DNA of 64,000 nucleotides from Lineus longissimus. Lineage: Eukaryota > Nemertea > Pilidiophora > Heteronemertea > Lineidae. The stretch spans positions 2,819,501 through 2,883,500 of the forward strand of contig NC_088325.1 of the NCBI RefSeq assembly GCF_910592395.1, read 5' to 3'. Every line of letters begins with the position of its first letter. Position 1 is the first letter of the stretch. The notes under the pieces were generated by a model. The model saw only the letters and a program-made list of their open reading frames with translations. It did no database searches and was not told the DNA's origin. Positions 47,201 through 57,170 of the stretch are shown here, one piece after another. Position numbers and translations under genes: made by a program.

Positions 47201-48375
47201 CGACACTTTCCGATTGTCTTGATTTCAGAATTGTTCCACATTCTGAGAGTTTTTACTGAGCAGTTCGCTACACCTCGGGCTGCAATGTACCTTCTCGGAA
47301 GTACATTCACGGACGCTCCACAATCGATCTGAAATTTCACGGGCTGATCGTCGACAAGAAATTTGGCAAAGATTTGCTTGTCACACGACTTGGTATTGTC
47401 TACAGAACTTATACTACCAATGATCTCGGAGTCTGTATCAGACTGGGAATCGTCTTGAACAAAGTTAAGTTTAGGCTTGCTACACCTAGAGGTTCGATGA
47501 GAGTTTGACTTGTCTGTATTCGTACAACATTTTGAGAAATGATCAGGACCATGACAAAGATTACACTCTTTCTTCCATGCTGGACACTTCTCACGATCCT
47601 TGACATGATGGTAACCACAGAACTTACAGTCAATGTCACGTTTTCCACGAGAGAAGTTAGGCTTAGATGAACTGAAACTAGACTTGTTTCGACTACTCGC
47701 AGACTTTTGACCTTTTGGTTTACTATAAACGCGATTTATGTCAGCTTTATCTTTGTCACCACTAAGGCTTTTCAACTGAGAAGCTGAAGTTTCTATGCTC
47801 CTGCAAATGTCTATGCACTTCTTAAGCGTAAGAGCACGTTCTTGCAACAGTCGTTTGCGGGTACGATTGTCATTCACCCCAAGCACAATTCTATCTCGTA
47901 ACAGAGTGTCTTTAAGACAGTCACATAAATTGCAAGTTTGAGCTAGTATCCTGAGAGCTGTGACATAACTCTCAATCATTTCAGACGGACCTTGACTTCG
48001 ACTATTAAAGTTGTAACGTTCGTAGGTTTCGTTGGTTTCTCCAATAAAATGATCGTCAAACTTCTTGACAATGTGAGCTAGAATGTTCTCGTCCTCACCC
48101 ACACCAAATTGCATGGCAATATAAATTCTCAGGGCTTTTGCACCGATCGAGTGTAGAAACAGCGCGATTCGGAATTGTTCTGGTTGTCCTTCAAGCTTTG
48201 CAACAACGACATAGTTGGACCACATTTGCTTCCAGAGTTTCCAATTACCAATGACATCACCGTCTTCAACATCAAGAGCAGACGGTGGGGAAATGCCTGT
48301 CAGGGGCAAATTCACAGGTGCAGCAACCGGAGCTGGAGCAGCACCTCCAGCAGGTGGATCGTCAGGTGGCGCCAT
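44290..48375 (-). CDS. Gypsy gag-pol polyprotein, 1361 aa, uninterrupted
   Basis: Start ATG at 48375 (MAPPDDPPAGGAAPAPVAAP). Gag-like region (about 20-220, with WKLWKQMWSNYVVVAKLEG), then two knuckles CKFCGYHHVKDREKC and CNLCHGPDHFSKCC (about 250-285). Aspartic protease FQIDCGASVNVLP (about 347-360). Reverse transcriptase with VYCIHDDIFV (about 627-636), where the position before the catalytic DD is His instead of the usual aliphatic residue. RNase H GDASEKGLGCVLL (about 784) and SDHKPLESI. Integrase zinc finger HTSHLGVES...CEICREF (about 1001-1035) and DDE core with Asp in CDLFEWDN (1063), Asp in SDNGGQF (1114) and Glu in GKVESAVKAAK (1150). The order PR-RT-RH-INT is normal for Ty3/Gypsy. 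A Mag-like lineage is a guess from the Gag knuckles. Confidence 0.95.
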   Translation of the reverse strand: MAPPDDPPAGGAAPAPVAAPVNLPLTGISPPSALDVEDGDVIGNWKLWKQMWSNYVVVAKLEGQPEQFRIALFLHSIGAKALRIYIAMQFGVGEDENILAHIVKKFDDHFIGETNETYERYNFNSRSQGPSEMIESYVTALRILAQTCNLCDCLKDTLLRDRIVLGVNDNRTRKRLLQERALTLKKCIDICRSIETSASQLKSLSGDKDKADINRVYSKPKGQKSASSRNKSSFSSSKPNFSRGKRDIDCKFCGYHHVKDREKCPAWKKECNLCHGPDHFSKCCTNTDKSNSHRTSRCSKPKLNFVQDDSQSDTDSEIIGSISSVDNTKSCDKQIFAKFLVDDQPVKFQIDCGASVNVLPRRYIAARGVANCSVKTLRMWNNSEIKTIGKCRVTIRNPKTRKKYSVEFVIVNEPFVPLLGAQAIQQMKLITVNTDNFTVAAVSESDHLKDPLLLKYKQVFCGDVGTLPGKVHLETDGSTSPKILPPRKVPVAIRDKFNVKLDHLCDVKVLAPVDEPTDWVSQFVVATKKNGDLRICTDPGPLNQALKREHYQIPVIDDVLPELAKARVFSKFDLKNGYWHCELDSESSLLTTFQTPGGLYRWLRLPFGLSCSSEIFQKRLSQALAGLPGVYCIHDDIFVCGFGETDEKAYADHDVTLEKFLQRCVENRILLNLPKTELRKSEIIFMGHRVTKDGLMMDPNKVKAVLELDKPDGVESMRRFLGFVNYLAKFLPMLSEVLEPVRKLTLKETQWSWTHVHDKAFAEVKRLVTIDPVLVYYNPKVPLVIQGDASEKGLGCVLLQEGRPLAYASRALTLTETRYAQIEKEMLVVVFALEKFNQYTFGQFTTVLSDHKPLESILKKPLVRAPRRLQGMILRAQKYDFEIQYLRGKEMYIADMLSHSYLPCEDSTQVEFEQINIVKFLPIRSERLEELRVETANDSVLQRLNRVVLKGWPERKENLPHVVVPYFHLRDEISSQNGLLFRGERVIVPTKLRSMMTKLVHTSHLGVESCLRRAREALYWPRMSSELKEYIQSCEICREFESCQQKETLQSHELPSRPWERVGCDLFEWDNKDYLITVDYFSNFWEIDRLRSTSSAAVIRKLKAHFARYGCPEEVVSDNGGQFVSAEFASFALKWDFDHVKISPRHSQSNGKVESAVKAAKRTLRKAKKSGTDQYLAVLETRNTPTQGLDCSPAQRMFNRRTCTLLPMTSAMLQCKPVDTDIPEKMAEGQARQAKYYNRAAKDLTRLQDGDVVRMKPYKKGDKSWKKGVVQSGDGNRSYKVETDTGVFCRNRIDLRKTSEAPLSLSQQFEEIQDDVILTPEIDVSQSSSDNSESVVPDPIVEPRRSTRVRQRPAKFHDYMM

Positions 48376-48500
48376 CTAGACTAATTAACGTAAACGACAC
48401 GGCCTGGTTAGCACGTCACTCGAAAACGAATGTCTAGAAAGTTCGATTATAACGCTCTCGAAAAGCGGGTGCACAGTCTATAATATTTACTCTTTCCGTT

Positions 48501-48516
48501 TATCTAGCTGTCACCA
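48501..48516 (-). promoter_or_regulatory. Gypsy primer-binding site
   Basis: TGGTGACAGCTAGATA directly follows the 5' LTR in element orientation. TGG at the start complements the CCA end of a tRNA. The tRNA is not identified. Confidence 0.6.
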
Positions 48517-48678
48517 CGTTTCAAGTGGTGTTTCTTATGTTTTACAAAGACAATAAAGACGGGCGTTGCGAGAACAATCTGTATTCAGGAGCCATCTTAG
48601 TTACACAAAGAATCTTGGGAGGTCATGTGACCATAGGCGCGCGAACATTCAAAAGACAATATAACGCATATTGTAACA
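48517..48678 (-). repeat. Gypsy 5' LTR
   Basis: 162 bp, the partner of 43696-43857. The inner end reads CACTTGAAACG instead of CACTTGCAACA. Confidence 0.93.
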
Positions 48679-48751
48679 TCTGCTTCCTCGGAAATCCAAC
48701 TCGAATGGTTTTACTAATTTCTGTGATGGCCAAACCTCTCGAAGCGTTCTG

Positions 48752-50138
48752 CTAACCAACTGGCGTAAACCGCCTAGCGCATCTTATTGTCTCCTTACTC
48801 TGTCCTTTACCCATATGTTTAAATGTCCGTACTGGTGATAATAGAACGCTATTAGGTAGCATTACTATTCTGTGTTCTGGTCGATATTTCCGCGGTATCC
48901 CAATATGCCAATTTCTGACCTTAACAATGGTCACCTTATTAATCTTTGTTACAGTTTTCAAAGGAGCAAGAGGAGAGCATATGTCTCTGATAAATGTTAC
49001 ACGGGAAAATAAGTTTTTGTTTTTATATAGAAATAAAAACGTTGATTCCTTTCGATAGTTCGAAGAGTGGAAAAAATATATATACGGGACTGACAACACT
49101 TCCAACCGCATTCTCGGTTTAGGAAAGACACGATATAGTGCAAGGAATCCTTTCTTTATCCTTTTATAGAATAAGATATGACCTTGTCGATTTACGAAAT
49201 GCACTTCTTGGTCATTGATTTCTAAACTTTGCCAATTATTCAGTTCAAAATGCGCATTCTGCCCGCGAATCCAAGTTACATTAAAAATGGAGAGAAAAGG
49301 ACGACGATAGCTTCCTATGACAGCGCCAGCTATTACAAAGATGTTTTTCAAGACAATCGACACGCCAATTGTACAATGTTTAGTTGAGCATTCGTGATGA
49401 CGAGGTAGGATAATTGTGTGAAAATGACGAGTTGATATCTCAAACAACTTAAGTACAACCGGTTTGTATCCACTTTCCCGGCGCACGAAGTAGAGCAGCG
49501 ATAATTTTACGAAAACGAGAGGAAACAGACACATTATGAACGAGTGCATAAACATTCCTTTGTTCAGGTTGGTAGACAAGTATATTTCTTAAGGCATGAA
49601 CATGTCCTCGATCATCTCGATGAACAAATAGTATCGAATTCGAATTTTCGTCAAACATAAACAGCCTGGCTTCATATGTACTCAAAATGACTGATACGGG
49701 GGGCTTGAAAACGACTGAATCAGAAACTCTGTACGTTTTGGTTCTTTTTTCCTGAAAGAGCAGTTGTTAAAGTGTAAGTAGATGAGAGCTGCACTGCTTT
49801 TCATTCCTGTTACCACAGTACAGTGAGCCTTTAACCAGGGACCCAGAAACTTCTTGACGGAATGCCATATGGTATGATTTACTGCCCCAATTTGTATCAT
49901 ATTTGACTTTGAGACAGATTTTTGCTATACCACGATCGAGTTTTGGCATATGATAAAACCTTACCTCTAGTTGATAAATAAGCCATCCTGTAGTAAACGG
50001 TACATCTTTCCTCTCCAAACATGTTGCCTTCTCACTGTGCAGTCAGCAAACATGGCCGCCATTTTGCCCTCGGGTATTGATAGTTTTGCAACTTAGCACC
50101 AAAAAGCAAACAAATGCGCAATGACACCTCGACCGCAT
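48752..50138 (-). pseudogene. Two-exon secreted-protein family, copy 6 (nonsense plus deletion)
   Basis: Exon 1 is 50138-49965; the family CGA in HVCRLHS is TGA here (near 50042). Donor GAG|GTAAGG. Exon 2 starts at 49751 and reads YEARLFMFDENSNSILFVHR and the conserved QPEQRNVYALVHN. It then loses about 28 bases near 49500, which shifts the frame. The rest is readable to 48752 (WIRGQNAHFELNNWQS, type A). The first lesion is a C-to-T change at a CpG, the commonest kind of decay in methylated DNA. It stands directly to the right of the Gypsy insertion. Confidence 0.75.
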
Positions 50139-51554
50139 GTTTTTATCAGCAAAACTTGGCTGAATAAGTTCTCGATCATGTGTAACCTTCTTGTAAAACC
50201 TGCTTTGGGTTGGGACCATTGTCAGTTATTGCCGAAAATGTACGATACCACTATATCAAACACAAGGCATGATCATGACCACTGGGCAGTATTGATAAAC
50301 CTTCCATTAATTCATCCAACATCTTGACCAATCAAAGATCTGATTGGCTTTTTCAAACAACAACATTTCAACATGGGAGAGCATCAGAACTATTTCTGTG
50401 AAGCCGAAATATTGCGAATATTTTACAAATACATGTAATTCAATTTTTCAATTTTCAAACATTATTACCGGCTATTACCGCAGAAGAATTATAATAAAAC
50501 ACACCGTGGCAACACCTTGGATACTTTTATTAAATTTCCCATTTACAAGCAACAAGTTGGCGATGAACGTCCGGCCGGACAATTGATCCGGGTATTTCCG
50601 AGTATGATTAGGACAAGCGAACATTGCCGAAAGGAAGGGGACTAAACTGAATGAGAGACTGCGCTGCCGTACGAACGCACACGCTGAATCCAAACATGCT
50701 CGCTGCAGTGACGGCCAACACTCCACAAGTTGAACATCTTTTCGAGATGCCACTTCGAAGTTTATAATATTTTATTCCTTTAAACTTCATTTTTGCCATC
50801 TATAGTCGATCATTTTATCACTTGAATTACCCTGAAACAGCGTGGTATTCAAATTACCATTCCGGTTACTGGCCGCCGGATATTGACAATAGACCCGACA
50901 AAAATCTTTGTTGGTTGTTGAAATTAAGGGGCGAATGGTTTGAAAGGCGATGCTGCAGTTTCTTCGAAATTATTGCTAACAATTTTAAAATTTCCTGCGT
51001 CATTATATCATGAGGATGAACGAAATCAATATGCAGAGGTTTAGACTTTTTCTGACAGATTTGTTCCATTTTTTGCCCACCCGGTATCATAAGGAACATG
51101 TTGTAGTTTCTTTTCCAAACTCGTGAGTGCCAGGAAGGCAGTAAGAATCGAATTCTCCATTCAAATGTCGGTAAGAAACGGCATTCGCATGATATTTGGA
51201 GCCTACATGCCGTCGACGTAACCGCTCACATAACTGATCCCGATGGCCCAGTGGCTCAGGCATTCGCCTCAGAAATGGAAGGTCGAGCAGTCGTGGAAGT
51301 CGAAGGTACACCGTGCTTTATGAAATGAGGCACTCTACCAGTAAAACACTCTCCCTGGTTCAGGAGACGAGGCTACGCATTGCTTTATTGATCAACAGAA
51401 ACATAATGTGTCTTTCACGATGTTGTATCCGATATCTCACATGCATCGATCGAGTGCGGATTGAAACTAAATGCTGTATTGTTGGGAGACAATGCCATCT
51501 ACGAAATTCAATTTTTTTTTCTTTCTTGTAGGGAGGGAAACAAGAAATACATAC

Positions 51555-51702
51555 TGTTACGATAGGTTTTAGTCAATCAACTAAAACTATTATAACGAAT
51601 TTACATCTTTTGACAGTAACACCATCTTACCCGACGACTTGCGTCGTCTCCAACCAATTCCTAACCGGCCGGGATGACCGATGACAACCGAAGGATGTCA
51701 CA
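51555..51702 (-). repeat. Gmr1-like 3' LTR with ~97-bp internal deletion
   Basis: 148 bp, beginning TGTGACATCCTTCGG and ending CCTATCGTAACA in element orientation. Compared with the other LTR it lacks the stretch between AGTCAATCA...AAAAC and TATTATA. Confidence 0.88.
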
Positions 51703-52129
51703 TCCCCCCCACTTAAAAAGTTTCATCCCTGATTAAACTAACTCACAAGGAATACTTAGTACCAAATCACCATAAAAAATAATCACCATTCTCACAGACA
51801 CAATACTACTAAAAAAACACACCTTACAAGCATCTTTTACAACCGAAATAGTCTAACAGTCAATCGAATGTGCCACAAAATTATCTGTGCAAGTACAAAT
51901 ATTGTTTATATAACAACTACAATGCACTCAGAACCAGTATTTGAGAAAGTATCAAGCTGCTGATAATAAAGTAATACTTCACAAGTACACTTAGACATAC
52001 TTAATATACAAGTTCAGAATGTACATAATGCTAAATATTCACTTGACCATGAATTCCGCATTCATCATACAAAGTCTCGAAACAGTCCAATGAAAAGTCT
52101 CTTTGTTATCAAATCACTTATCCAGTCTC

Positions 52130-53574
52130 GATAGAGCGTATGCCACCACATTATCACGTCATTTTATGTGCTGAACCTCCAAATCGTATTGTTGCAATGC
52201 AAGACACCATCGCATAAGTCTCTGATTGTTATTTTTCATTTTTGCCAAGAACACTAACGGGTTATGATCCGTGAACACTTTTTACAGGAAAACTAGGCGA
52301 GTCCAAGTACACAGCAAAGTGCTCCAAAGACAAAACCAAAGCAAGTGTCTCCTTTTCAATAGTGGAGTAGTTAACCTGGTGCTTATTTAGTTTCCGAGAA
52401 AAAGTAACACACCGGACGGTCAATGCCAGCTATCCTGACGTTCACGGTTCAACAAATTGGTGAGCGGAGCTACCACCTGGGACAAGTTTGGGCAGAATCG
52501 CCGGTAGAAACCTATCATACCGAGAAATCGCATCAACGATTTCCTATCATGAGGCGGTGGGTATTCCACCATCACCTTAACCTTCGCTTCGTCTGGTCTC
52601 ACCTGGCCGAATCCTAACTTATGCCCTAGATAGAGAACCTCAGCGTGGACAAACTCTCTCTTTACCAAATTTATGGTCAGATTAGCCACTGTGCATCTAT
52701 CAAAAAATGCTCGCATTGACGCCAAGTGTTGTGCAAATGTGTCATGCCCCAAAATTGCATCATCCTGGAACGACTCACAACCATCCACCCCTGTAAACAC
52801 CTTATTGATCAATCTCTGGTATGTACTTGAAGCACCTTTTAGACCAAAAGGCATGACTTTATACTGGTAAAGACCATTTGGAGTTGCAAAAGCTGTGAGC
52901 TCCTTAGCTCTGTCTGTCAAGGGGATAGCCCAGTATCCCTTGAGCATGTCAAAAGTTGTAATGAACTAAGCCTTGCCAACTTTTTCAATGCAGTCGTCAA
53001 CACGCTTGTTTGGGAAACTGTCGCCCTTTGACAATGCATTGAGGCGCCGAAAATCTTGGCATAGCCGATACTGACCATTCTTTTTTGGCACTAAAACACA
53101 AGGTGAGCTCCATTCTGAATTGCTAAGTTCTACTAAGTCATTTGCCAACAAATATTGGACTTCCTCATCTTGCGATTCACTTTTTTTATGATTTACCCTA
53201 TATGGATGTTGTTTGACAGGTTTTGCAACTCCTACATCAATATCATGTTGGATGAGAGGGGTCTGAGTAGGCACATCCCCGAATAAATGCTTGTATTCAA
53301 GAATTAGCCCATTGACCGCTTTGCGATGAGCAGGATTCTTGATGTGGCCAAGTTTGGCATCAAGGTTTTTCAAAACATCTGAATTTCGCAACTTTGGCGA
53401 AGAACCCGCTTTTTCTCCAAGACCCGACTCACTTTCATCACCCTCAACATCCGTCAACAACAAAACAGGTTTACAGGATTTGTCAACATTCTCATCATCG
53501 TTACCATTACACTTTTTAAGCATGTTGACATGGCAGAGTCTGTTTTTCTTTGTGCGATCTGGAGTACGCACCAC
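52130..53574 (-). pseudogene. Gmr1-like reverse transcriptase and RNase H
   Basis: The linker after integrase contains TPDRTKKNRLCHVNMLKKC. RT starts with YLLANDLVELSNSEWSSPCV and CQDFRRLNAL, then a TAG at about 52966, then FDMLKGYWAIPLTDRAKELT and the catalytic FQDDAI (about 52760). YRRFCPNLSQVVAPL leads into RNase H, which is frameshifted after 52420. Its C-terminal half is readable as KLNKHQVNYSTIEKETLALV. The frame therefore has at least one stop and one shift. The sequence is of Ty3/Gypsy type although it follows integrase. Confidence 0.85.
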
Positions 53575-53599
53575 ATAATTTAGGTCATTGACCTTGCGC

Positions 53600-54719
53600 T
53601 CAATAAAATATGTGCCAGAAAACTTGGCCTGCAGGGCTTTTTCGCGTATATGGCAAACGCACTAGGACCTGATCCCCAGGACTGAAAGTCCTTTCCCTGC
53701 TCTTCTTGTCGTACCACGACTTCATCTTTGATTGCGTTTCCCCAAAATTAGATTCTGCCATCTCGCCAGCTTCAGACAACTTTAGTCTAAAGTCTGCAAC
53801 ATAGTCCAAAAGATTCACTTCCTTGTCTAAATCATCTTCATTTAACCATGATTCTTTTAACAATCTGAGAGGACCACAGACTCCATGTCCAAACACAAGT
53901 TCAAATGGACTGAACCCTAAAGACTCCAGCACGCATTCTCGTGCAGCAAATAGCACTAAAGGTACACCCTCATCCCACGACTTCTTATGGTCAAAACAGT
54001 ATGCTGTTAACATGTTTTTTAATGTGGCATGGAACCGTTCCAGTGCATCTTGGGATTCTGGGTGGTAAGCACTGGAAGTTAGGTGGTTAATCCCCAACTG
54101 ATCCAAGACTTGGGCAAAAACCTTGGACATGAAATTGGACCCTTGGTCCGACTGTAACGCGTGCTTGGGTAACCCTACCCAGCTGAAGAATTTTACCAAA
54201 CTTTTTATGACAGACTTGGCTGTTATATTCCTCAGAGGGAATGCCTCCGGGAACCTGGTTGAGGTACACATGACTGTCAACAGGTACTGGTTTCGACTAG
54301 AAGTCCTAGGAAGCGGACCTACACAGTCTATCAAAATCTTTGCAAAAGCTTCCCCTACAGAAGGTATAGGATGGAGTGGAGCGGGAGGGATACATGGTTA
54401 GGTTTGTCAACCATTTGGCAGGTGTGGCATTGTCTACAATACCGTACAATGTCAGATCGAAGACCTGGCCAAAAAAATGCATTAATATGCGATGGTAAGT
54501 TTTTGTGATGCCTAAGTGTGCACCCATTAGCGAACCGTGGGCCATTTTCAGTACTTCTGATCTGCGTGATTTTGGAACCACAATCTGGTGTCTATAGCGC
54601 CAGCTTTCATCACAAGCTGCATCAGGAGGTCGCCAACTCCTCATAAGGACGCCAGATTTTTTATAGAAAAACACTGGTTCCTTCCTCGCTCTTACACAAC
54701 GCCCTGATCTCTGGATCAC
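53600..54719 (-). pseudogene. Gmr1-like integrase
   Basis: Zinc-binding region with His residues in KMAHGSLMGAHLGITKTYH and Cys in CRQCHTC, the two halves in different frames (shift near 54450). The core has Asp in IDCVGPLP, Asp in LQSDQGSNF and Glu in DALERFHATLK, which gives the DDE triad. It lies entirely upstream of the reverse transcriptase in element orientation. Confidence 0.85.
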
Positions 54720-54872
54720 CGTCCTGCTCTTTGATCAGGAGATCTATACTAGTAGGCAAAACACTGACGTTGTTACAATCGCCCTCAACGTCAGTTGAAG
54801 GGTTACCGGAACAATCTTTTCCGACAGTACTGGCATATTCTATGATTTCACAGTCATCATCACTATCATCTA

Positions 54873-56227
54873 TCACAATAGGCTCTTTCGCCTTACCCAA
54901 CTCGCTTTGAGTTTCACATCTACATAATCATGATCAACATTCTGATCAAAAATGTTACAATCCTCAAGCATGCCAAGATAATTTTCTGGATCACTTGGTG
55001 TATTTTGAGCAGCCAACGACTTTGCTCTAGTCATAACACATGAGGGGAAAATACCAGGAAATTCTTCCTCCAACAGACTAGTGTTGTTCTCAGATACAGG
55101 CTTTACAGTCAAAATTGGTTGAACCTTAACCAAACCACCAGCCAAATCGTTACCAAGTATAAAATCAACACCTGGAACAGGCGATGACTGTCGAACACCT
55201 ACTAAAGCATCACCGTTAAAAACATTACAATTGAGAACAATCTTATGTAACGGTACAGCAAGAGTTTGGTCAGTGTCGGACCATGGGCCTAACCCAACAA
55301 CATTCTCTAAAATGAGGCTCTGAGAAGCCCCAGTGTCTCGTAAAACTTTCATCGGTACTTTTTTGTCTCCCACAGACACATAACCCTTAGACACAAATGG
55401 TCTGTACTGCTCACTGATCTCATCAGATACTCTTTGCCAATTAGTACTAACCAAAGCATTTGGCGAGTTCTTATTGTTACCTGAATTTTTCCTTGCAAGG
55501 ATTGTGCAGTCTGCCATTCTGTGCCCTTCCTTTTTACAATAGAAACACGACATTTTGACATTTGGTTTGGACACACTCGAATCAGAAATACCAGAACTAT
55601 TTGAGTAACCGTGGCTACTCTGTGCCCCACTGGCAGAAACCCCACCAGCACTAGTTGCCAGAGTTTTAGACTCACTCACCCTTCTTTTGTGATCTAAACG
55701 TTTGCCTGTATGCTTCAGGCACCACCTCGTACGCTTTCATCAAATGGCGGGACCAACCGTACATTTCTACTAGCATCAAAAGTGCGGCCCATACCAACAC
55801 CACGAGCGGTAGCTCGATGCCTTTCCTCCGCTAACTCTGTCTCACGTAATCTAACCGCTTGTTCTACTTCCTTTTCTTTCAGAGCAAGCATCTGCTCAGT
55901 CTATACACTTTTCATTTTTATTTGATAGTCTAACTCCTTCTCACGCATTAAGAAGTTTTGCTTCATTTCGGCCAATTTGAGGCGTGAGAGAGTGACAGCC
56001 TCACTCTCATCCTCCTCATTCTCATCCACCACCTCAAACTCAATCTCATTCACAACACCTGCTTTCACAAGCTCGTCCACCAACCGACTCAAAAATTGAG
56101 TCCTCTTGAACTTCGGATCAATGACCACCTTATGATGAGTAGCCAAAGCCACCAAATCAGCTTTCTTATAGGTTTCCAAAAAATCCCACTGTGGATCCGC
56201 TTCAAACTCTTTTACATCAAAAGGCAT
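54873..56227 (-). pseudogene. Gmr1-like gag and protease, internally deleted
   Basis: Starts MPFDVKEFEADPQWDFLETY at 56227. A stop follows MKSV (55901), then the same frame resumes (EQMLALKEKEVEQAVRLRE) to VRLVPPFDES near 55740, where most of the capsid-coding part is missing. YRQTFRSQKKG resumes in another frame. A knuckle CFYCKKEGHRMADC (near 55555) and a protease with VLRDTGASQSLIL (near 55340) follow. The N-terminus and knuckle are as expected for this retroelement type. An acidic spacer (54661-54900) leads to integrase. Confidence 0.8.
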
Positions 56228-56904
56228 GGTTACATATGTACACTGTGTTCAGAGTAAATACTCAGGCTGAGTCAAAAGCATGATACTACATACACTGCCA
56301 GTTAAAAAGTGCAAGAAATACTGTACACAGCTACAGAACCATCACCAAAAGAACCAGCACAGTCAGGTTCTCACTAAAAATAATAAATCCAGAATATGAC
56401 AGATTTATAACACAGACAGTTGCTGCGTCTGAAACTCTCATAAAAGACAAGTTTAGCCTACTCAACATATTTTACATATATCACCCAAAATATGGAACTG
56501 CATGACAAGACACAAAAATACACAAATCCTGTGTAGGGCCTACAACAAATCTTAGCGTTTGCTATTGAAGAAGTTCAAAACTTGACACACATTCGCAAAA
56601 GGTGGCGATCAGAAGTAAAATCTCACAAAAGTAACACTTGACACTTGCGTGGCCAGTAACCACATCAAACTCATGTTACAGTTAGTACCGGTGTGGTACA
56701 CAGATAAGTCACAAATGGACATCACAAAGTTCAACACACTCTTGAACTAAGGCGACAAACTTTCGCCCGATATTGCAGTGCAGTGTTGTGCATGCATGAA
56801 CACGTGCCGTTTATAACATTACAGAAACGTACAGGAAATGTACATGAAAAAAGCACGTGGGTACGGGATATGATGGCGGTGAAACATTTGGGAAAATCGA
56901 TCTT
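56228..56904 (-). other. Gmr1-like 5' leader
   Basis: Non-coding sequence between the PBS and the gag start. There is no frame of note. Confidence 0.7.
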
Positions 56905-56924
56905 GGTTCCCAGCCGAGCCCCCA
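56905..56924 (-). promoter_or_regulatory. Gmr1-like primer-binding site
   Basis: TGGGGGCTCGGCTGGGAACC, two bases inside the 5' LTR. TGGGGGCTCG matches the tRNA-Pro-type primer site used by many retroelements. The remainder differs, so the primer is a suggestion. Confidence 0.65.
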
Positions 56925-56926
56925 TT

Positions 56927-57170
56927 TGTTACGATAGGTCTTAGTCAATCACACAAAACGTAACTCAAAATGAACTACACAAGTCCATTACACAAATGAA
57001 CACAATATCGATTCAAAGAACTACCGATAAGTGTATTTAAAACTGGTAAAAAAGCTATTATAGAGAATTTACATCTTTTGACAGTAACGCCATCTTACCC
57101 GACGACTTGCGTCGTCTCCAACCAAATCCTAACCGGCGGGGATGACCGAAGACAACCGAAGGAGGTCACA
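56927..57170 (-). repeat. Gmr1-like 5' LTR, full length (244 bp)
   Basis: Begins TGTGACCTCCTTCGG and ends CCTATCGTAACA in element orientation. It is the uncut partner of 51555-51702. Confidence 0.9.

Larger units (their letters stand above)
43696..48678 (-). mobile_element. Complete Ty3/Gypsy retrotransposon (4983 bp) with 5-bp target duplication
   Basis: TCTGC occurs on both sides (43691-43695 and 48679-48683). The paralogous unit at 39770 carries the undisturbed site GATCTGCTTCCTCGG. Two 162-bp LTRs differ at three positions by my count, two of them near one end. The element has a PBS next to the 5' LTR, a purine tract next to the 3' LTR (AAGGGAAAGGA, complement of 43858-43868) and one uninterrupted gag-pol frame. 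Recent insertion and possible autonomy are inferred from this. Confidence 0.95.
51555..57170 (-). mobile_element. Gmr1-like LTR retrotransposon (integrase before reverse transcriptase), decayed
   Basis: ATAC is duplicated at 51551-51554 and 57171-57174, and other units show the empty site (AAATACATACGTGTAG at 59055). Read along the element: LTR 56927-57170, PBS, gag (from 56227), protease, integrase, reverse transcriptase, RNase H, purine tract (AGTGGGGGGGA) and LTR 51555-51702. Gypsy-type sequences normally have integrase last. Integrase ahead of reverse transcriptase in a Gypsy-like pol is the hallmark of the Gmr1 group, described from deuterostomes. Stops, frameshifts and a gag deletion make this copy inactive. 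Confidence 0.88.
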
